Assembly: GCA_900768045.1 (NCBI GenBank)
Contig: CAAGBL010000101.1
Location: 1-64,000 of the forward strand
Length of the DNA: 64,000 bases
DNA from: an uncultured Alistipes sp.
GTDB taxonomy: Bacteria > Bacteroidota > Bacteroidia > Bacteroidales > Rikenellaceae
Direction: 5' to 3'
The stretch's first letter is position 1. Every line of letters begins with the position of its first letter. Both the position numbers and the translations under genes were made by a program. Of this stretch, positions 1-8,180 are shown piece by piece. Under the pieces are notes generated by a model, which saw only the letters and a list, made by a program, of their open reading frames with translations, was not told where the DNA came from and did no database searches.

Positions 1-108
1 AAAAAGTCTATTTTGTCGTTATGCTCGCCCTCAAAATGCTCATTTACGCCTGAGTAAACTCCGCTTTTTCGGGCTTCGCATGCCTAAAACTACATCTTTT
101 TAATCAAC
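1..108 (+). repeat. Intergenic palindromic repeat, copy 1 (cut by window start)
   Basis: First of five copies of a roughly 120-bp imperfect palindrome. The apex is TTTAC-GCCTGA-GTAAA, and the arms carry GCCC near ATGC on the left and GGGC near GCAT on the right. The left end is cut off by the window edge. The element lies downstream of the minus-strand ABC permease gene and is followed by a terminator of the GATGACTAA type, as are copies 2 and 5. Confidence 0.8.
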
Positions 109-119
109 CTCAACCAAAA

Positions 120-151
120 CGGGATGACTAATTTACTTTTTAGTCATCCCG
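120..151 (-). terminator. Rho-independent terminator of the ABC transporter operon
   Basis: The inverted repeat GGGATGACTAA / TTAGTCATCCC lies just past the stop codon of the minus-strand permease gene. It is followed on the minus strand by a run of T. The inner stem GATGACTAA recurs in the terminators at about 4431 and 52887. Confidence 0.7.
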
Positions 152-157
152 TTTGCT

Positions 158-1444
158 TTACTTCATCTTTATCCACTTGGCTAACTCGCTCCACGAGGGT
201 CGCTTGCCGTGCATGAAGATACCGATGCGATATATCTTTGCCGATAGCCATGTAGTGAGCACAAAGCTAAGGTATAGCACCACAAGTGATGTTGCAATCT
301 CCCACGTAGTAATGCCAAAAGGTATGCGGGCAATCATAACAATAGGCGAGGTAAATGGTATCATCGACGCCCAAAAGGCTATAGGCGAGTTGGGATCGTT
401 AAACACCGACATCATAACAATCATCGCAAGGATAATAGGCATCATGATAATAGTGTTAAACTGCTGACCATCTTGCACCGAGTCGACCGCCGAGCCTGCC
501 GCAGCATACAACGAGGCATAGAGCAGGAAGCCACCGAGGATAAACAAGGCGAGGTAGGCAAAGAGCTTGGTGATATATCCCGTGTCGCCGAGGGTGCCCA
601 TAACGCCCTGAAGCATCATGTCGCTCGTAGCGGCAATATCTGCCGAGAAGAGCGCAGGGATAAGGAACTTAGAGGCTGCAATAACAAGCACTGCCCAGAT
701 GGCTATCTGCGTGAGTGCCACGGTGGCAATACCCAATATCTTACCCATCATAAGTTGGAAGGGTGAGCAGCTTGTTACCATGACGTCGAGAACACGGCTC
801 GACTTCTCCTCGACAACCGACGTGAGCACCATCTGTCCGTAGATGATGATGACCATGTAGAGTAGCATGCCGAGCACAATGCCCAAGATGTAGTTTATGC
901 CCGCCGATGTAATCTCCATCTCCTCCTCGTTGCCCGTGCCATTATTCTCGAAGGTGTTGAGTGTGATAGGCGTAGCCACGTCGGCTAACATCTGGTCGAG
1001 GTTGTCGATGTCGTAGCGTGCTTTAAGCTTCTCACGCTCAATGATATTCCTCAGTTGCGACTGAATAAGCTCCTCGAGCATGAGCGACGACGAGGAGTTG
1101 GTAATAAACTGCACGCTGCCACTCTCCTTGACATCCTCATTAATATATAGTATGCCAAATATTCCGCTCTCGGCATTGTATATCTGACACGCCTCCTCCT
1201 TTGTTAGGTCGTTCTGAGTGGAGAATACCACCTCCTCGGACGATATCATGCGCTCGGCAACAAATCCCGTCTTGTCGATGACCACCACCTGTTTCTGCTC
1301 GCTGCCGCCATAAAGCATCATAAGCGAGGGCGCAACCATCATACCTATCATAAACAACGGCATGAGGAGCGTGGTTACTATAAACGACTTCTTGCGTGCT
1401 CGCTCCATAAACTCACGAGACACAACTAAGTATATCTTTCTCAT
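158..1444 (-). CDS. ABC-2 type transporter permease (NatB/YhaP-like)
   Basis: Inner-membrane permease of a two-gene ABC exporter, 428 residues. One transmembrane segment lies near residues 22-45. A large soluble extracytoplasmic domain follows (about 45-185), then a block of five or so hydrophobic helices, which is the usual NatB/ABC-2 layout. The gene follows its ATPase gene by 14 bp on the same strand, so the two should be co-transcribed. In this family the substrate (sodium, drug or peptide) cannot be read from sequence, so I give none. The start ATG begins the basic N-terminus MRKIYLVVSREF. Confidence 0.88.
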   Translation of the reverse strand: MRKIYLVVSREFMERARKKSFIVTTLLMPLFMIGMMVAPSLMMLYGGSEQKQVVVIDKTGFVAERMISSEEVVFSTQNDLTKEEACQIYNAESGIFGILYINEDVKESGSVQFITNSSSSLMLEELIQSQLRNIIEREKLKARYDIDNLDQMLADVATPITLNTFENNGTGNEEEMEITSAGINYILGIVLGMLLYMVIIIYGQMVLTSVVEEKSSRVLDVMVTSCSPFQLMMGKILGIATVALTQIAIWAVLVIAASKFLIPALFSADIAATSDMMLQGVMGTLGDTGYITKLFAYLALFILGGFLLYASLYAAAGSAVDSVQDGQQFNTIIMMPIILAMIVMMSVFNDPNSPIAFWASMIPFTSPIVMIARIPFGITTWEIATSLVVLYLSFVLTTWLSAKIYRIGIFMHGKRPSWSELAKWIKMK

Positions 1445-1458
1445 AATTCGTTACGCAG

Positions 1459-2388
1459 TTATTTAAGTGTTCCGTTTACGGCACGAATGAAGATGTCATT
1501 CATCGATGGCATCATCTCCTGCAAGGAGCGAAGCTCGCACTGCTGGTTTAGGCGTGATATAACCTCACGAATATCATCGTCCTTGGGGATATGTATCTTT
1601 GTTGCGGTGTAGCCGCCCACCATGCCACGGCTATCGCCAATGATGTTGGCAAGCTCGCCTACAGCCGCCGTAAACGCTTCGTGCGACGAGCGGTGCATAA
1701 TCTCGAAGGTGTTGCCACCCGCCGTGCGACGTATCTGCTCAACAGGGCCTGAGAGAATGTTGCGTGACTTGTTGATAAGTGTTATGTGGTCGCATATCTC
1801 CTCGACAGATGCCATGTTGTGTGTCGAGAAGATGATTGTAGCACCCCTATCACGCAAGCCGAGAATCTCCTCCTTGAGCAAGTTGGCATTTATTGGATCG
1901 AAGCCCGAGAATGGCTCGTCAAATATAAGGAGCTTAGGCTCATGTAGCACAGTGGATATAAACTGCACCTTCTGCGCCATGCCCTTCGATAGATCCTCGA
2001 CCTTTCTCATCCACCAATCAGAAATGTCGAGGCGCTCAAACCAGTGGCGTAGACGCTTCTCGGCATCTCTTTTGTCAAGGCCTTTAAGGCGAGCAAAGAA
2101 TATCGCCTGCTCGCCAACACGCATCTTCTTGTATAGTCCTCGCTCCTCGGGCATATAGCCGATGTGGAAGATGTCATCGACCGATATCTCCTTGCCGTCG
2201 AGCATCACTCGTCCTTGGTCGGCGAGGGTTATGCGGTTGATTACACGTATTAGCGTTGTCTTGCCTGCACCATTGGGGCCCAGCAAGCCGTATACCGAGC
2301 CTCGAGGCACCTCCAACGACACATCGTCCAAGGCAACGTGACCTGTATAGCTCTTGGTCACATGCTGAACACTTAGTATTGAATCCAT
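1459..2388 (-). CDS. ABC transporter ATP-binding protein
   Basis: Nucleotide-binding subunit that would power the downstream permease, 309 residues. Walker A GPNGAGKTT, signature motif LSKGMAQ and Walker B LLIFDEPFSGFDP are all intact. An accessory C-terminal domain of about 90 residues follows, as in NatA-type ATPases. The open frame extends upstream to 2586, but a promoter-like TTTG-19-TATCTTTG lies at 2441-2411 on the minus strand, inside that extension. I therefore take the ATG at 2388 (MDSILSVQHVTKSY) as the start. Confidence 0.92.
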   Translation of the reverse strand: MDSILSVQHVTKSYTGHVALDDVSLEVPRGSVYGLLGPNGAGKTTLIRVINRITLADQGRVMLDGKEISVDDIFHIGYMPEERGLYKKMRVGEQAIFFARLKGLDKRDAEKRLRHWFERLDISDWWMRKVEDLSKGMAQKVQFISTVLHEPKLLIFDEPFSGFDPINANLLKEEILGLRDRGATIIFSTHNMASVEEICDHITLINKSRNILSGPVEQIRRTAGGNTFEIMHRSSHEAFTAAVGELANIIGDSRGMVGGYTATKIHIPKDDDIREVISRLNQQCELRSLQEMMPSMNDIFIRAVNGTLK

Positions 2389-2410
2389 TGTTTTGTGCTT
2401 TTTATTTGTA

Positions 2411-2441
2411 CAAAGATAGTCTAAGTTATTAAGAATCCAAA
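2411..2441 (-). promoter_or_regulatory. Bacteroidetes-type promoter of the ABC transporter operon
   Basis: On the minus strand the -33 TTTG (2441-2438) and the -7 TATCTTTG (2418-2411) are 19 bp apart. This matches the known Bacteroidetes sigma-ABfr pattern and sets the ATPase start at 2388. A plus-strand TATATTTG at 2451-2458 may serve the divergent gene at 2464. Confidence 0.65.
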
Positions 2442-2463
2442 CAAAATTCGTATATTTGTCACT

Positions 2464-2655
2464 ATGAAGAACAACGCAAATAACCAGAATAGCACCCCTG
2501 AGGGCGCACCACAGCCTATTCGCTGGGGATATGTAGTGGCGGCAATAATTGTAATTGCCATAGTGATACTCGCAGAGATGTTTCACCCACGTTCAGCACG
2601 CAACCAGATAAAGGCCTACGAGGCACAAATCGAGGCTTCGGAAGCACAAAAATAG
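2464..2655 (+). CDS. Small single-pass membrane protein, hypothetical
   Basis: 63 residues. A polar Asn/Pro-rich N-terminus (1-20) is followed by one strongly hydrophobic helix (about 22-42) and a charged C-terminal tail predicted to be helical (RNQIKAYEAQIEAS). The stop lies 6 bp before the metallo-hydrolase ATG, so the two are probably co-transcribed. No family is recognised. A TATATTTG box ends only 5 bp upstream of the ATG, so the message may be almost leaderless. Confidence 0.6.
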   Translation: MKNNANNQNSTPEGAPQPIRWGYVVAAIIVIAIVILAEMFHPRSARNQIKAYEAQIEASEAQK

Positions 2656-2661
2656 CGAGGT

Positions 2662-3450
2662 ATGGCGACAATAAAGCTAACATTCTTGGGTACAGGAACA
2701 TCGCAGGGTGTGCCCGTAATAGGCTGCGAGTGTGACGTTTGCAGATCAGCGGATAGTCGTGATAAGCGTCTGCGCACCTCGGCAATGGTCGAGGTTAGTG
2801 GTGTGCGCTTTGTCATCGACGCAGGCCCCGACTTTCGACAGCAGATGCTTCGTGAGGGCGTGCGCTATCTCGATGCCATACTCCTTACGCACGAGCACAA
2901 AGACCATACGGCGGGCATTGATGATGTGCGTGCCTTTAACTTTGTTGATTTTCCCATCATACACTCGATGCACATCTACGGCAACGAGCCTACAATCACA
3001 ACCATAACTAAGGATTTCGATTACGCCTTTGCACAAAATAAATACCGAGGTGTGCCCGTTATAGAGCTGCACACCATTAAGTCGGATAACGGTTTTGTGG
3101 TTAAGGGTGTCGATATAGTGCCTATTGAGGGACGCCACTCCGACCGCTTCAAGGTCTTTGGTTATCGCATCGATAAGCTCGCCTATCTGACGGACTTTGA
3201 CGCAATAAGCGAGGCGGAGTTACGCAAGTTGAAGGGTGTAGAGTGCTTGGTTATCAACTCGTTGCGCTGGACAGAGCATAGCTCGCACTTCTCGGTAGGT
3301 CAGGCGCTGGAGATAATTAGAAGAGTTGCCCCTAAGCAGGCATTTTTGACTCACATGTCGCACGAGATAGGTCTTCATGCTCAGGCTCAAGCACGGCTAC
3401 CTGAGGGTGTGCAGTTTGCCTACGATGGGCTAACGGTTGAGATTGAATAG
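2662..3450 (+). CDS. MBL-fold metallo-hydrolase, PhnP-like phosphodiesterase family
   Basis: Cytosolic zinc hydrolase, 262 residues. The beta-lactamase-fold motif HEHKDH sits at residues 77-82. A Cys cluster GCECDVC (Cys22, Cys24, Cys27) matches the structural zinc site described for PhnP. PhnP acts on cyclic ribose phosphates, but no phosphonate genes are nearby. Bacteroidetes carry such genes widely without a phn operon, so the physiological substrate is unknown. The SDR gene starts 6 bp after the stop. Confidence 0.85.
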   Translation: MATIKLTFLGTGTSQGVPVIGCECDVCRSADSRDKRLRTSAMVEVSGVRFVIDAGPDFRQQMLREGVRYLDAILLTHEHKDHTAGIDDVRAFNFVDFPIIHSMHIYGNEPTITTITKDFDYAFAQNKYRGVPVIELHTIKSDNGFVVKGVDIVPIEGRHSDRFKVFGYRIDKLAYLTDFDAISEAELRKLKGVECLVINSLRWTEHSSHFSVGQALEIIRRVAPKQAFLTHMSHEIGLHAQAQARLPEGVQFAYDGLTVEIE

Positions 3451-3456
3451 GTTTGT

Positions 3457-4278
3457 ATGAGAAAATTTTTGCAAGATAAGGTCATTGTTGTCACGGGTGC
3501 ATCATCGGGTATTGGCGAGGCTATGGCTCGTGAGTATTCGAAGATGGGAGCAAAGATCGTGATGGCTGCCCGTCGCCGTGAGGAGCTTGAGCGTATAGCT
3601 CAGAACATTGAGGCCCAGGGCGGTAGTGCGGTATACGTTGTGTGTGACGTAACAAAAGAGGAGGAGTGCAAGCACCTCGTGGAGGTTGCTGTTGAGCGTT
3701 TTGGCAGAATAGATGTAATGATATGCAACGCAGGACTATCAATGCGTGCCCTGTTCGACGACTGCGACCTTAGCGTGCTTCACCGCTTGATGGATGTAAA
3801 CTTTTGGGGTACGGTAAATTGCACTAAATATGCACTGCCATATTTGCAGCAGTCACGTGGCTCACTTGTGGGAGTATCATCGGTGGCGGGCATTCACGGA
3901 CTCCCTGGACGCACGGGATATTCGGCATCGAAGTATGCTATGACGGGATTCCTCGACACCATACGTATCGAGAACCTAAAAAAGGGGGTGCATGTGATGA
4001 CGGCATGCCCAGGATTTACCGCCTCAAACGTGCGCTTCTCGGCACTTACGGCCGATGGTAGAGAGCAAGGTGAGACACCTCGTAATGAGGCTAAGATGAT
4101 GACTCCCGAGCAGGTGGCGCACCTTGTGGCAAGAGGCATCAAGCGTCGCAAGCGCCTATGTCTTATGGAGTGGGAGGGGCGTGCTACGCATCTTCTCAAG
4201 AAGTTCTTTCCAGGCTTGGTCGACCGACTCTTCTATGCTGTTATGGCACGTGAGCCCGACTCGCCACTAACGAAGTAG
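3457..4278 (+). CDS. Short-chain dehydrogenase/reductase (SDR)
   Basis: Classical SDR oxidoreductase, 273 residues, predicted NAD(P)-dependent. The Rossmann motif TGASSGIG is near residues 14-21, followed by NAG and the catalytic Ser...Tyr-x3-Lys (SSVAG, then YSASK). A C-terminal extension beyond the catalytic core carries basic residues and a hydrophobic patch (LLKKFFPGLVDRLFYAVM) that could touch the membrane, as in the DHRS7-like subgroup. The substrate is not predictable. It is the last gene of the 2464-4278 cluster. Confidence 0.88.
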   Translation: MRKFLQDKVIVVTGASSGIGEAMAREYSKMGAKIVMAARRREELERIAQNIEAQGGSAVYVVCDVTKEEECKHLVEVAVERFGRIDVMICNAGLSMRALFDDCDLSVLHRLMDVNFWGTVNCTKYALPYLQQSRGSLVGVSSVAGIHGLPGRTGYSASKYAMTGFLDTIRIENLKKGVHVMTACPGFTASNVRFSALTADGREQGETPRNEAKMMTPEQVAHLVARGIKRRKRLCLMEWEGRATHLLKKFFPGLVDRLFYAVMAREPDSPLTK

Positions 4279-4299
4279 TGTTTTACAGAATAAGAAAAG

Positions 4300-4420
4300 A
4301 GGCTGAATAAAAAGTGTATTTCTGTGTTACGCTCGCCCTCAAAATCCTCATTTACACCTAAGTAAACTGCGGTTTTTCGGGCTTCGCAAGCCTAAAACTA
4401 CATCTTTTTATTCAACCTCT
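4300..4420 (+). repeat. Intergenic palindromic repeat, copy 2
   Basis: About 120 bp. The outer arms GAGGCTGAATAAAAAG and CTTTTTATTCAACCTC pair, with one G-T wobble. The apex is TTTAC-ACCTAA-GTAAA. It sits between the convergent SDR and PII-like genes and is followed by the terminator at 4431. Together with that terminator it is nearly identical to copy 5. Confidence 0.85.
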
Positions 4421-4430
4421 CAAACTAAGA

Positions 4431-4466
4431 GAGATGACTAATTTTCTTTTTAGTCATCTCCTTTTT
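4431..4466 (+). terminator. Terminator between convergent genes
   Basis: The stem GAGATGACTAA / TTAGTCATCTC (4431-4460) is followed by a T run. On the minus strand an A/T-rich flank also allows termination of the PII-like gene. The stem matches the copy 5 terminator at 52887-52916. Confidence 0.75.
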
Positions 4467-4468
4467 CG

Positions 4469-4762
4469 TTACATCATCGCTGTAATGTCCCAAACGAAGG
4501 CTCGTGAGCCCTGCTGCTCGGTAAGCGAGTCGATCTCTCGTAGCTCGTTGAGCAGCACAGGAATCTTCTCGTCCTCGACAATAGCCAAGATAGATGAGTT
4601 CATTGATGGCCATGCGTGGGTGCCGTAGTGTGGCTCGCCACTATTTGTGCCACGGCCCTCGGTTAGTGCCCAGCGTGTGAAACCACGAACACCATTGTCA
4701 TCGAGCATCTTGTTGATACGGTCTGTAAGAGCCTGGTTATATGATATAAAAAACGCTTTCAT
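4469..4762 (-). CDS. Small PII-like signalling protein associated with the RND pump
   Basis: 97 residues. The predicted order of strands and helices fits the ferredoxin-like PII fold, with a Gly-rich loop (EGRGTNSGEPHYGTH, about 35-49) where a PII T-loop would lie. Small PII-like proteins (for example the DUF3240 type) are known beside RND pump genes. It lies downstream of the pump gene on the same strand, separated by 154 bp that hold repeat copy 3. A regulatory or sensing role is inference, and no ligand can be named. Confidence 0.55.
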   Translation of the reverse strand: MKAFFISYNQALTDRINKMLDDNGVRGFTRWALTEGRGTNSGEPHYGTHAWPSMNSSILAIVEDEKIPVLLNELREIDSLTEQQGSRAFVWDITAMM

Positions 4763-4784
4763 AATATGTCTGCTGTATAGTGGG

Positions 4785-4904
4785 GTGGTTGAATAAAATG
4801 TTTATTTTGTCGTTACGCTCGCTCGAAAATACTCATTTACACTTTAGTAAACTCCGCTTTTTCGAGCTTCGCAAGCCTAAAACTAAATCATTTTATTCAA
4901 CCAC
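4785..4904 (+). repeat. Intergenic palindromic repeat, copy 3, within the efflux operon
   Basis: Perfect 16-bp terminal inverted repeats GTGGTTGAATAAAATG / CATTTTATTCAACCAC bound the element. Inside, CTCGAAAA pairs with TTTTCGAG around the apex TTTAC-ACTTTA-GTAAA. It fills the gap between the pump stop codon and the PII-like start, with no obvious T run. It may act as a processing or mRNA-stabilising hairpin rather than a terminator. Confidence 0.85.
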
Positions 4905-4916
4905 TAAGTTAACTGA

Positions 4917-7900
4917 TTACTGATTATTCTGCTGTGCCTCAAGCTTCTTACGGCGGATAAACTCCTCCTCAACCTGGCGGCGTGCAGCCTTGCGCTGTGC
5001 CTTGCGCTCCTTGCGTCCCTCCATCATGGCGTATAGCGCAGGAACGATGAAGAGAGTAAGGATTGTAGATACCACAAGACCACCCACAACGGCAACACCC
5101 ATAGGACGCCAAATCTCAGAACCCTCGCCAATACCCATAGCCATTGGAAGCATACCGAGTACTGTTGTAAATGAGGTCATGAGCACAGGGCGTAGACGGC
5201 TCTTACCACCCATGATAACTGCGTCAGCGAGGTTTGTGCCACGCTCAACAAGTAGGTTCATGTAGTCCACCATCACGATACCGTTCTTCGTTACGATACC
5301 TACGAGCATGATAGCACCGATAAGCGCAATGAGCGAGAGCGGTGTTGATGTTAGCCACAAAGCGATAAACACGCCCGACATCGCAAACGGAATGGTGAAC
5401 ATGATGATAAATGGGTATGCCAACGACTCAAACTGCGTAGCCATCACGATATATACCAAGACGATGATAAGGATAAGCAACAAGCCGATGTCGCTAAATG
5501 CCTCGCCCTGATCCTCGATCGAGCCACCAAGCTCAAGGTCGATGCCCGCAGGTACTTCGTAGTCGGCCAACACTGAGTTAACCTCGGCAACAGCCTCGCC
5601 AAGAGGTACGCCCGCACCGAGAGCACCCTTAACGGTGATGATACGCTGACGGTTCTCACGCTCGATGGTTGGTGAGGCGAAGTCCTCGACGATAGTAGCC
5701 ACATCGCGGAGCTTAAGAGCCTTGCCAGTATTAGAGTAGAGGGTAATGTTCTCAACATCCTCGATAGACTCTCTAAATGGCTCGGCATAGCGTACAACGA
5801 TGTTGTACTCGTCGCCATCCTCACGATACTTAGTACACTCGTAGCCATAGATGCGGTTGCGCACAAACTGAGCTACAGTACCAGCGTTAAGACCATAGTA
5901 AGCGAGCTTATCACGGTCGAAGACAACGTTGAACTCAGGCTGAAGATCCTCACGTGAGAGCTGAACATCACGCATGGTGCTTAGCTTAGAGAGCTTCTCA
6001 CGAAGATCCTTAGCTGTAGCAAGGGCTGTGTTCATGTCGTGACCGAAGACCTTGACATTCACGGTGCTACCACCGCCACCGCCAGGGCCACCACCGCCAC
6101 CAGTGGTTACAGAGAACTCTCTAATCTCTGGGATTCGAGCAAGCTCCTTACGCAACTCGTCGGCAATCTCGAAGATTGTAGGACGCTCAATATCCGAGAG
6201 ACGTGGCATACGCAGGTTGTAGTTGATGATATGCGAGCCTGTTGTCTGCATTGCGGCAAAGGCGTTGTTCGACGAGTTAGCACCCGCAGAGGTAGACACA
6301 AGGTGAATAAATGGGAACTTCTCGGCGATAATCTCGTCGATCTGGCGAGCTACCTTCACGGTGTGGTCTACGTGGGTGTTCTGCTCAACCTTAACAGCCA
6401 TTGTAAGGCGTGCGTTATCCGACGATGGGAAGAATTCGGTAGGCACCTGCTTTACGAGCAAGAGCGACACGCCGAAGAATGCCATGAGTACCACGATGGT
6501 TGTCTTGCGCCACTTAACAACGAAGCGCAAAGCACGCTCGTAGGCGTTGTCCAACCAATGCAAAGCCTTGTCGATAGGCTTATATAGGATGCCAATGCCC
6601 TTGTATGTGTGCTCGCCACCCTCAAGCTTGAGCATATATGCTGAGAGCATAGGGGTAAGCGTGATAGCTGCTGTTGTTGAGGTACATACCACGATTGTTA
6701 CAATCCAACCAAGCTCCTTGAAGAGGATACCCGCCATACCTGGAATCATGGTAAGAGGCATAAACACAGCCACGACAACGAGTGTTGTTGCGATAACCGA
6801 GAGCCATACCTCGTTTGTTGCGTAGATAGCTGCCTCCTTAGGATTAGAGCCTCGCTCGATATGTGTTGTGATGTTCTCCAATACTACGATGGCATCATCT
6901 ACAACCATACCAATCGCAATCGAGAGTGCCGAGAGCGAGATGATGTTGAGCGTAGAGCCCGTTACAGCGAGGTAGATAAACGCACATATCAACGATATAG
7001 GGATTGTGAGGCAGATGATAAATGTTGCACGCCAACGACCAAGGAACACCATCACCACCAAGATAACGAAGATGAAGGCGTACATGATGGTCTCAGTCAA
7101 CGAGTTGATAGCATCTTTAATCTCTCGTGACGACTCGAAAATGGTCTCCACCTTACAGTCGGGTGGAAGCGTAGGAATGATGCTCTCGAGGCGCTTCTGC
7201 ACATCCTCGATAATCTGCACGGTGTTGGCACCTGTCTGCTTCTGAATCATGATACGCACACCACGACGACCGTTGATACGCTCGTCCATGGTTGCCTCCT
7301 CCAATGTATCGACAATCTCGGCTACATCCTTGAGCATCACGGTACGACCGCCAGCATTCGAGATGACGATGTCGAGAAGCTCACGGCTGTCGTCAAACTC
7401 AAGGTCAGTCTTGAGGTTGAAGGTCTGAGTACCGAGGTCGAGCGAGCCCGCAGGGACGTTGATATTCTCCGATGCGATAAGCTGACCGAGCGACTCTACG
7501 GTAAGGCCGTATGCCTCGAGCTTCTTAGGGTCGACATTTACCTGCACCTCACGCTCACGAGCACCGATAACAGCTACCGAACCGATACCGTTTACGCGGT
7601 TGAGGTCGTTAACCATCTTGTCATCGAGAATCTTTGCTAAGGCGGCATAGCTCTCATCGGCAGTTACCGAGAGCATCATGATAGGCATCATCGACGATGA
7701 TAGCTTCATGACAGTAGGGTACTCCACGTCGTCGGGGAGGATTGACTGTGTGCGGCTGACGATGTCTCGTACGTCATTTGCCGCTTCGGTCAGATCACAA
7801 CCATACTCGAACTCCAACGTAATCATAGAGACGTTGTCTTTCGACTGTGAGGTGATCTTGTCGAGGTTGTCGATTGAGTTTAGCTGGTCCTCGAGGACTC

Positions 7901-8093
7901 GGGTAATGTTGGTCTCGATATCTTCGGCATTACCGCCAGGATACATCGTGATAACACTGATGTATGGCACCTCGATTTCGGGATATAGGTCAACGCCAAG
8001 GTTCTTCAGCGAGAAGAGACCAAAGACGATGACGCCTATGAATATAAGTGCTACCGAGATCGGTTTTCGCACCGAGGTTTCATAAATTTTCAT
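4917..8093 (-). CDS. RND family efflux pump, inner-membrane permease (AcrB/HAE type)
   Basis: Proton-driven tripartite exporter subunit, 1058 residues, of usual length. TM1 follows MKIYETSVRKPISVAL. TM4 carries the proton-relay pair in GMVVDDAIVVLEN. A second helix block begins near residue 540. The periplasmic part holds a glycine-rich stretch (GGGGGPGGGGG, coded around 6067-6102). The C-terminal tail is basic (RKERKAQRKAARRQ). It is third of four efflux genes on the minus strand, behind the TolC-like and adaptor genes. Drugs, dyes or bile salts are typical substrates of the class; the actual one is not visible. Confidence 0.95.
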   Translation of the reverse strand: MKIYETSVRKPISVALIFIGVIVFGLFSLKNLGVDLYPEIEVPYISVITMYPGGNAEDIETNITRVLEDQLNSIDNLDKITSQSKDNVSMITLEFEYGCDLTEAANDVRDIVSRTQSILPDDVEYPTVMKLSSSMMPIMMLSVTADESYAALAKILDDKMVNDLNRVNGIGSVAVIGAREREVQVNVDPKKLEAYGLTVESLGQLIASENINVPAGSLDLGTQTFNLKTDLEFDDSRELLDIVISNAGGRTVMLKDVAEIVDTLEEATMDERINGRRGVRIMIQKQTGANTVQIIEDVQKRLESIIPTLPPDCKVETIFESSREIKDAINSLTETIMYAFIFVILVVMVFLGRWRATFIICLTIPISLICAFIYLAVTGSTLNIISLSALSIAIGMVVDDAIVVLENITTHIERGSNPKEAAIYATNEVWLSVIATTLVVVAVFMPLTMIPGMAGILFKELGWIVTIVVCTSTTAAITLTPMLSAYMLKLEGGEHTYKGIGILYKPIDKALHWLDNAYERALRFVVKWRKTTIVVLMAFFGVSLLLVKQVPTEFFPSSDNARLTMAVKVEQNTHVDHTVKVARQIDEIIAEKFPFIHLVSTSAGANSSNNAFAAMQTTGSHIINYNLRMPRLSDIERPTIFEIADELRKELARIPEIREFSVTTGGGGGPGGGGGSTVNVKVFGHDMNTALATAKDLREKLSKLSTMRDVQLSREDLQPEFNVVFDRDKLAYYGLNAGTVAQFVRNRIYGYECTKYREDGDEYNIVVRYAEPFRESIEDVENITLYSNTGKALKLRDVATIVEDFASPTIERENRQRIITVKGALGAGVPLGEAVAEVNSVLADYEVPAGIDLELGGSIEDQGEAFSDIGLLLILIIVLVYIVMATQFESLAYPFIIMFTIPFAMSGVFIALWLTSTPLSLIALIGAIMLVGIVTKNGIVMVDYMNLLVERGTNLADAVIMGGKSRLRPVLMTSFTTVLGMLPMAMGIGEGSEIWRPMGVAVVGGLVVSTILTLFIVPALYAMMEGRKERKAQRKAARRQVEEEFIRRKKLEAQQNNQ

Positions 8094-8180
8094 ACCTAAA
8101 TGTCTATTCTTAGGTTATACTTGTACTCTATTCTTAGGTTATATTTGTACTCTTTGGTTGTGGAAATTGTTCGGGTGAGT

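Noticed and set aside
2389..2586. N-terminal extension of the ABC ATPase frame
   Set aside because: It contains the promoter boxes and reads as non-coding; family members start at the MDSILS-type position.
4300..4466. Palindrome plus terminator read as a riboswitch
   Set aside because: It lies downstream of convergent genes rather than in a 5' leader, and the family occurs in unrelated 3' positions.
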